NCBI GenBank assembly: GCA_003222195.1
Contig: QHVB01000040.1
Span: forward strand, 1-64,000
DNA: 64,000 bases
DNA from: Gemmatimonadota bacterium
GTDB lineage: Bacteria > Gemmatimonadota > Gemmatimonadetes > Gemmatimonadales > GWC2-71-9
Reading direction: 5' to 3'
In this document: one piece after another, positions 58,897 to 64,000 of the stretch
Position numbering within the stretch: position 1 is the stretch's first letter
Layout of the letters: every line of letters starts with the position of its first letter
Translations under genes and position numbers: made by a program
The notes under the pieces: model-generated
Told to the model about the DNA's origin: nothing
The model's input: only the letters and a program-made list of their open reading frames with translations
Database searches by the model: none

Positions 58897-60603
58897 ATGC
58901 GCGGTCTGAACCGAGCTACCCCCATCGTGATCCTGGCGGCGCTCAGCGGCGTTACCTGCGCCTTCCCAACCGACAAAAGCGACCAGGTTTTCGTCACTCT
59001 CCAGGCCCCTGCGCATATCGTGCTGCGCGGCAAGGAGATGTCCGTCCAAGCGCGCGCGTGGCAGGTCGTCGGGGTCGACACGATGCCCATCACCAACGTG
59101 GATTTCGCGTTCAGCAGCGGAAGCAATACGATCGCGCGCGTCGAAAACACCGGGAAAGGCTATGCGACCGTCACGGGGGTGAACAGCGGCAATGTCGACA
59201 TTATCGCGCGGGCGGTGAGTTTCGAAAAAGCGCGACAGGCGAATCTGTCGCTGCGAGTATCGAGCCCGCTCGAAATCGACAGCGTGCGTCCGAAGGTCGT
59301 GAGGTATGGTCAGGTTGCAACGGTGTACGGCGTCGGTGTTGATTCGCTGTTCTTGGCGAGCCTCGGTGGTACCAACCTCATTGAGTATCCGTTTTCGCGT
59401 GCCCGAGACCCGGTCACCGGTCTCGGGCGCATCTCATACTGGGTCCCTCCACCAGCGCGCAGCGATTCACTGTTTTACCTGGGAGCGGGAGTGTTTGGGA
59501 AGGACACGGCGCTCACCCAGGTCGGGAAGCGAGACATTTACGATCCCAATGACACGGTCGCGACACGCATCGACCTCGATTTGGGCGGGCCCTGGCCCGG
59601 CACAGTTCTCGCTCCCTTCCTGTTCTTTAATCCGGCGCTCGCGTTCCAGGCGGTGGATCGCGTGAACGGCGTCGGCGAGGACTGGTACCGTTTCCAGACC
59701 GCCGATACTGCGCAGTCGCTGACCTTTTTCCTCTCGTACCCTTCTCTGAGCGACACGGTCGCCGCGCGGACGTTCCTGCTCGATTCCTTGTACTACGCTA
59801 CCGGTACGGCGGGCACGCCCAGCAATAAGTTCTTCCGCCGTGACTCGGCGGACTTTATCGGCACTGATTTCTATCGCTGCAAGGGACTCCCGTTCAAACC
59901 TGATCAATCAGCTCGCGATTCATTCTCGGTTGCCCTGAAAACCTTGCCCAGTCACGCGATACACCTCATCAGCTTTTACACCAGCCCCCAGCGATACTCG
60001 CTCGCCGTCGTCAAGGGGTACGTCACGGGCGATCCCCGGATCGGGGCCGACGCCTTCGAGCCAAATCGGTTCTGCCATGACACCGACAGCATCCCAGGCC
60101 GGCCCAATCCCCGGTCACGAGTCCACGTCACGACGACCGGGTTCAGCGATACGATGAACATCGATAACGCATTCGAACTCGACTGGTACCGGCTCGAGGT
60201 GCCCGCGCACAACCTGGGTGATTCGGTGGTTATCCGGCTGCAGGGGCGACCCTTCGTTGCGGGGAACGACTCCTCTGACCTCGACATCTACGTTCTCTCG
60301 GTGCCCGGCTCAACCGGCAATCTGACGGTTGTAGACTCATCGGTGAACTCCGGATCCACGGAAAATCTTACGATGAATCTTGCGGCAGGCGCTTACTATC
60401 TCGCAGTCGTCGACTTTGCGGGCGTGCCGGAGCGCTACTCGCTGTGCATTCGCGAAGTCCCTCTGCTCACCGTGGGTTCGTGCAATCTCATCCTCCCCGG
60501 TCCTCCGGTTCGGGCATCCACCAAGCGGCTGCCACTAGCGGCGCCGTCAGTTGGCGCGACCGTGGGCACGGGCGGCTCGTTCTTCCGTCGTCGGCGGCTA
60601 TGA
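58897..60603 (+). CDS. Exported lipoprotein with Ig-like and prepeptidase-type domains
   Basis: 568 residues from ATG 58897 (an in-frame ATG at 58864 adds 11 residues). A signal peptide ends at GVTC (Cys about 21). The N-terminal ~130 residues form Ig/BIG2-like beta strands (VTLQAPAHIVLRGKEMSVQARAWQVVGVDTMPITNVDFAFSSG). Later sections contain two stretches with PPC-like patterns: DWYRFQTADTAQSLTFFLSYPS and DWYRLEVPAHNLGDSVVIRL. These suggest adhesion or ligand binding on the surface. It overlaps the kinase gene by 4 nt (ATGA) and may be its sensory input. Confidence 0.8.
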   Translation: MRGLNRATPIVILAALSGVTCAFPTDKSDQVFVTLQAPAHIVLRGKEMSVQARAWQVVGVDTMPITNVDFAFSSGSNTIARVENTGKGYATVTGVNSGNVDIIARAVSFEKARQANLSLRVSSPLEIDSVRPKVVRYGQVATVYGVGVDSLFLASLGGTNLIEYPFSRARDPVTGLGRISYWVPPPARSDSLFYLGAGVFGKDTALTQVGKRDIYDPNDTVATRIDLDLGGPWPGTVLAPFLFFNPALAFQAVDRVNGVGEDWYRFQTADTAQSLTFFLSYPSLSDTVAARTFLLDSLYYATGTAGTPSNKFFRRDSADFIGTDFYRCKGLPFKPDQSARDSFSVALKTLPSHAIHLISFYTSPQRYSLAVVKGYVTGDPRIGADAFEPNRFCHDTDSIPGRPNPRSRVHVTTTGFSDTMNIDNAFELDWYRLEVPAHNLGDSVVIRLQGRPFVAGNDSSDLDIYVLSVPGSTGNLTVVDSSVNSGSTENLTMNLAAGAYYLAVVDFAGVPERYSLCIREVPLLTVGSCNLILPGPPVRASTKRLPLAAPSVGATVGTGGSFFRRRRL

Positions 60604-62156
60604 GCGGGGGAGGCGCCGCGGGCTCCATGATGGAGTGTCTCAAGTGCCACACCCCGCTGCCGAGCGGGAGCAAGTTCTGCTACGCCTGCGGGGCAGACGT
60701 CACCGGTGGCGGCACGATGGGCGCGAGTACCAGCGCGACCGAAGGCTTGATGCAGCGGCTGCAGCGGCTCGTCGAGGGCAAGTACAAGATCGAGCGCTTG
60801 CTCGGCAAAGGGGGGATGGGCGCGGTCTTTCTCGCCCACGACCTGACGCTCGAGCGCGAAGTCGCGATCAAAGTACTGCCGCCCGACATCTCGATGGACG
60901 AGCATATCGTCAAACGCTTCCAGCAGGAAGCCAAGATGTCGGCGAAGCTCGACCATACCAACATCATCCCGATCTACCGTGTCGAGAGCGAGGGCGGCCT
61001 CAACTATTTCGTCATGAAGTACATCGCTGGCACGTCGCTCGAAGACGTGCTCGATCAGAAGCAGCCGCTGACCATCGACTACATCCAGCGCGTGTTGTGG
61101 GAAGCCGCCTGCGCGCTGGGCCACGCGCACCAGCGCGGCGTCGTGCATCGCGACGTGAAGCCGGCCAACATCATGTTCGACCACGACGGGCGCGTGATGC
61201 TGACCGACTTCGGAATCTCGAAAGCGCTGCAGGCGGCGAGCGGCTTCACCGGCACCGGGATGATCATCGGCACGCCGCACTATATGGCGCCGGAGCAGGC
61301 CAAGGGCGGCACGGTGGACGGGCGCGCCGACGAATACTCGCTCGCGGTGGTCGGCTACCGCATGCTCACCGGCGAGCTGCCGTACACCGGCGACTCGGTT
61401 CACACAATCCTCTATAAACACATCTTCGAAGAAGTGCCGAGTGTCGGCGCCAAGCGCAGCGACACGCCGCCATTCCTGACCGCGGCGATCTCACGCGCGC
61501 TGTCCAAGGAGCCTGGTCAGCGCTTCCCGACCATGGAAGAGTTCGCGACCGCGGTATGGCCCGAGCAGCCGGTCGCGGTGCCCAGGGCGGGGGCATCGAA
61601 GAGCCCCCGGAGACCGCCGCCACGGACCCGCACGGCGACGGCCGATGCGCCGACGGAAGTGACCAGCGCGCCGACCACGCCAATCCCTCGTGCGGGTATG
61701 AAGCCCCCGGCGGAAAGGAAGAGACGCTCGAACGTGGGCATGCTGGTGGGTGCGCTCGTCGTCGTCGTCGCCGGTGTGGGCGGCTATCTCGCGCTGGGAA
61801 GAAAGACTGAGGCGCCTCCGGCTCCAGCGCCGCCGCCGGCCGCCGTCGAAACAGTGCGCGTCGCCCCGAATCCTCCACCACCGCCGAGACGCGGGAACGA
61901 AACCCGGCGTCAGGCAGCACCGCCGCCCGCTCCTCCCGCTGCGGCCGAAGGCACGATCACCGTTGCCGCTGACCCGTACGGTCAAGTCTTCATTGACGGC
62001 ACCGATGTCGGTCAGACGCCCGTCGTCGACTACTCCGTGCACGTGGGAAGACACACGATTCGGGTCGAGCGCGCCGGTTACAAAACGGTGAACGAGACGG
62101 TGCAGGTGTCCGCCAACAATCCCGTACGCAAGCGGTATACGCTGCTTCCGGAGTGA
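60600..62156 (+). CDS. Ser/Thr protein kinase with zinc ribbon and PEGA domain
   Basis: 518 residues from ATG 60600. Cys13, 16, 27 and 30 form a zinc ribbon (CLKC...CYAC). The kinase domain spans ~62-325: glycine loop LGKGGMGAVF, VAIK Lys91, HRDVKPAN (His183) and DFG (Asp203), and GTPHYMAPEQ. Then comes a Pro/Thr-rich linker, a membrane helix (~379-400), and an extracytoplasmic C-terminus with a Pro-rich section and a PEGA domain (~450-518, VAADPYGQVFIDGTDVG). It probably relays envelope or cell-wall state to the cytoplasm; targets unknown. Confidence 0.93.
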   Translation: MSGGGAAGSMMECLKCHTPLPSGSKFCYACGADVTGGGTMGASTSATEGLMQRLQRLVEGKYKIERLLGKGGMGAVFLAHDLTLEREVAIKVLPPDISMDEHIVKRFQQEAKMSAKLDHTNIIPIYRVESEGGLNYFVMKYIAGTSLEDVLDQKQPLTIDYIQRVLWEAACALGHAHQRGVVHRDVKPANIMFDHDGRVMLTDFGISKALQAASGFTGTGMIIGTPHYMAPEQAKGGTVDGRADEYSLAVVGYRMLTGELPYTGDSVHTILYKHIFEEVPSVGAKRSDTPPFLTAAISRALSKEPGQRFPTMEEFATAVWPEQPVAVPRAGASKSPRRPPPRTRTATADAPTEVTSAPTTPIPRAGMKPPAERKRRSNVGMLVGALVVVVAGVGGYLALGRKTEAPPAPAPPPAAVETVRVAPNPPPPPRRGNETRRQAAPPPAPPAAAEGTITVAADPYGQVFIDGTDVGQTPVVDYSVHVGRHTIRVERAGYKTVNETVQVSANNPVRKRYTLLPE

Positions 62157-62160
62157 CACT

Positions 62161-63189
62161 ATGAACGCTCGGGTCGTCCTGGTTGCGGTGATGGCGTTGG
62201 GGGGTGTCGCTACGCTCCGCGCGCAGACAATTCAGAATCCCACCCTGCGCCGCGCGCAGCAAGCGTTCGACAATCTCGATTACCGTCAGGCCCTCAGCGC
62301 CGGCCAGGCCGCATTGCGCGAGCGGCTCACTGGGTTCGAGCGCGCGCGAGCCTATGAGCTGCTTGGCTTCACGTACAGCGGCATGGACTCCATCCTGAAA
62401 GCCGTGGATGCCTTCAAGCAGGTGGTGCTCCTGGAGCCCGAGCGCACGCTCGACCCGAACCGGACGTCGCCGAAGGCGCTGAGTGCTTTCCAGGTGGCGT
62501 TGACCCAGGTGCTCGTCGTACGACAGCTGGTGGTGGACAGCGTCACGTTCGTCGGTGGGCAGGGAGTCGTTCCGCTTCGCTATACCGTAACACAACCGGC
62601 ACGCGTGGTCACCCGCGTCGTCGGCGGCTCCACGTCCCTGCGCATCGACTCGACCGTCGCGAACGGGCAAGTCAACCTGCGCTGGCCTGCTCGCCTGCCG
62701 AACGGCGATCCGGTTCCTGCCGGCAACTACACGATCGTCGTCGACGCAACCGTGGGGCAAAACAGTTTCTCGACGTCGCAGCCGATCCGGGTCTCGCACG
62801 GGAGCGTCGACACCTTGGCGCATCTCACCAGCTTGCCAGGGTATACCTACCTCCCCGAGACCGAGGTGCCCCCCAAGAGCTGGCGTCCGATGGGTCTGGC
62901 GCTCGTGTACACCGGCATTGCGCTTGCCGGCACGTCGGCGCTGTCGAACGGCGATCTCGGGTCGGCCTCATTGCGGGAGGGTGGCACGATCGGCGCGGGC
63001 ATCGTGCTCGCGGGGTTCATCATGACCCTGAAGAAGCCGGCGCCGCAGCCCGCACGCGGCAACATCCTGTACAACCAGCTGCTGCGGGATCAGATCACGC
63101 GGCGCAACGCCGAAATCGCGCAGGAGAACACGCGCCGGCGCCAGCAAGTGGCGTTGACGGTCGCGGCGTTGCCGCGGAGCTCTCGATGA
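62161..63189 (+). CDS. Exported TPR-like protein with Ig-type domain
   Basis: 342 residues from ATG 62161, 4 nt after the kinase. Sec signal (cleavage after RAQ), TPR-like helices at residues ~28-115 (AQQAFDNLDYRQALSAGQAALRE), then a FlgD-like Ig segment (VTQPARVVTRVVGG to PVPAGNYTIVVDATVG), two membrane segments (~245-300) and a basic coiled C-terminus (QITRRNAEIAQENTRRRQQ). It fits a partner or substrate of the PEGA kinase, by operon context. Overlaps the next gene by 4 nt. Confidence 0.8.
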   Translation: MNARVVLVAVMALGGVATLRAQTIQNPTLRRAQQAFDNLDYRQALSAGQAALRERLTGFERARAYELLGFTYSGMDSILKAVDAFKQVVLLEPERTLDPNRTSPKALSAFQVALTQVLVVRQLVVDSVTFVGGQGVVPLRYTVTQPARVVTRVVGGSTSLRIDSTVANGQVNLRWPARLPNGDPVPAGNYTIVVDATVGQNSFSTSQPIRVSHGSVDTLAHLTSLPGYTYLPETEVPPKSWRPMGLALVYTGIALAGTSALSNGDLGSASLREGGTIGAGIVLAGFIMTLKKPAPQPARGNILYNQLLRDQITRRNAEIAQENTRRRQQVALTVAALPRSSR

Positions 63190-63827
63190 AAGCGCTCGGG
63201 TGCCTGCTACTCCTGGTGGTGCCGGGCGGTCTGGCGGCTCAGCACGTCGCGATCGGCCCGCAGGTCGTCTTCGGCGACTACCGTGAGGTCTCGTCGGATT
63301 TGCATTATCGCGGTGGCGGAATCGGTGCGAAGGCGACGCTCGAGTGGAAGAAGTTCTCCGCCGATATTGCGCTCTCGAAAGTGAAGTACAAACCCACCAG
63401 CAGTGTCATTGGGACCCAGTTCGACGCCTCCGAAGTCGACGTGCGGTTGCATTACTACATCTCAGGTCCGGTTTCTGCCGAGCTCGGTTTCATCAACCGC
63501 AAGGCGGATCCCGAGTTTGAGGCGCAGTCCGTCGGTGCGGTCACGGCCGGTGCACAGATGGCGTATCTGCTGGGACCGGGCGTACGGATGGCGTTGCACG
63601 GCGGGTTGATGTTCGGCGCCAAGTATTCGGGTGGGGGCACGACGTCGGGTCTCGGCGCGCTGCAGCTGGGTCTGGGCCTCACCGTCGACGCACTGCATGG
63701 CCGAGTGCGCGTGACCGGCGATTACGGATTCCAGCGGTTTTCGCGGACGACGAATGATGGGAGCGGGCCGTTGCGGGCGCCGATTCAGCAATCGCTCGGC
63801 CGCATCGGGTTCGCGATCTCGTTCTGA
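63186..63827 (+). CDS. Outer-membrane beta-barrel protein
   Basis: 213 residues from ATG 63186. A Sec signal (cleavage after LAAQ) is followed by eight to ten predicted amphipathic strands (GIGAKATLEWKKFSADIALSKVKYK, SEVDVRLHYYISGPVSAELGFINR, GRVRVTGDYGFQRFS) with a terminal IGFAISF. Small-barrel OmpA-type fold. It ends the kinase operon. Confidence 0.8.
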   Translation: MKALGCLLLLVVPGGLAAQHVAIGPQVVFGDYREVSSDLHYRGGGIGAKATLEWKKFSADIALSKVKYKPTSSVIGTQFDASEVDVRLHYYISGPVSAELGFINRKADPEFEAQSVGAVTAGAQMAYLLGPGVRMALHGGLMFGAKYSGGGTTSGLGALQLGLGLTVDALHGRVRVTGDYGFQRFSRTTNDGSGPLRAPIQQSLGRIGFAISF

Positions 63828-63840
63828 GGAGTGCGATCCC

Positions 63841-64000
63841 CTAGTTGACGTGAATGCTGCCCGTCATTCCTGCGTGATTCTTGCAGTGGTAGGTGAAAGT
63901 CCCCGCGGTCGGGTAGGTGTGGACGAAGATCTGTCCTACCGGCAGGGCCGTATCGAACGCCCCACCATCGTCGGTCACGGTGTGAGCCACTGCACTGCTG
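63841..64000 (-). CDS. Cupredoxin (plastocyanin-like) copper protein, C-terminal part
   Basis: A frame ending at TAG 63841-63843 and running off the right edge, about 52 codons visible. The motif HTVTDDGG (first His ligand) and the C-terminal YHCKNHAGMTG give the Cys, His and Met ligands of a type 1 copper site, spaced as in plastocyanins. The start and any signal peptide lie outside the window. It is probably a periplasmic electron carrier. Confidence 0.85.
   Translation of the reverse strand, partial: SSAVAHTVTDDGGAFDTALPVGQIFVHTYPTAGTFTYHCKNHAGMTGSIHVN

Noticed and set aside
1-64000. tRNA, rRNA, insertion sequences, prophage, secretion or defence islands
   Set aside because: No cloverleaf-like sequences, transposase motifs, terminal repeats, restriction or phage structural genes were found on reading through both strands; absence of small RNAs cannot be excluded.

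Overview
The window is a 64 kb stretch of GC-rich bacterial chromosome. Gene density is high, with many 1-8 nt stop/start overlaps. The gene content is that of a diderm: SusC-type TonB plug, FG-GAP/VCBS lipoproteins, outer-membrane barrels, lipobox proteins, MltG. FG-GAP/ASPIC proteins and SusC-like plugs in a very GC-rich genome, together with PEGA-domain Ser/Thr kinases and a NYN-LOTUS protein, fit Gemmatimonadota best. Acidobacteriota is the main alternative. This assignment is inferred from gene content only. I see no tRNA, rRNA, CRISPR array, transposase or prophage.

Layout. 1-7.3 kb: two divergent FG-GAP (VCBS) lipoproteins, one carrying a c-type haem motif, then a stand-alone TonB plug lipoprotein and a CRTAC1-type FG-GAP/ASPIC protein overlapping an RnfD-like membrane protein (to 8.1 kb). 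8.1-11.1 kb: small housekeeping genes, including a frameshifted membrane protein and a 42-residue proline-rich ORF with a very strong ribosome binding site. 11.1-14.0 kb (minus): a fused substrate-binding/permease ABC transporter, its ATPase and a PIG-L deacetylase. 14.0-26.6 kb (mostly plus): DUF4386, MtfA-like peptidase, a large membrane/secreted fusion protein, aquaglyceroporin, GH130-like glycosidase, Gfo/Idh/MocA oxidoreductase, PQQ/cytochrome c dehydrogenase and several small proteins. 26.9-29.3 kb: NYN/LOTUS RNA-binding protein and 3-methyladenine DNA glycosylase.

29.3-38.8 kb is a six-gene minus-strand operon: formate dehydrogenase alpha, atypical SDR, threonine dehydrogenase, glycine C-acetyltransferase, M14 peptidase and an outer-membrane protein. 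It suggests threonine to glycine and C1/formate catabolism. 38.9-42.8 kb holds a small conserved-looking protein, a Rossmann-like protein, a CDF metal exporter, and a divergent SdpR/SdpI pair with an alpha/beta hydrolase. 42.8-47.7 kb holds an RlmI-like methyltransferase, AroH, ThiE (divergent from aroH with overlapping start codons), MltG, RuvX and Rho.

47.8-52.1 kb: site-2 protease, a 61-residue stand-alone histidine-kinase dimerisation domain, a structured leader with mutually exclusive hairpins, and a CsgG/TPR-type lipoprotein plus outer-membrane protein. 52.1-58.8 kb: an RDD-SpoIIM fusion divergent from a membrane protein/DUF4129/DUF4350/MoxR/DUF58 operon. The DUF58 gene carries a striking G8-T-G8-T-G10 tract. 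58.9-63.8 kb: a signalling-type operon with a large exported lipoprotein, a zinc-ribbon/PEGA Ser/Thr kinase, a TPR protein and an outer-membrane protein. The right edge cuts a cupredoxin-like gene.

The two areas most worth following up as possibly undescribed systems are the FG-GAP/cytochrome/plug/RnfD cluster at the left edge and the mini-HisKA plus attenuator-like leader region at 49.3-49.7 kb.
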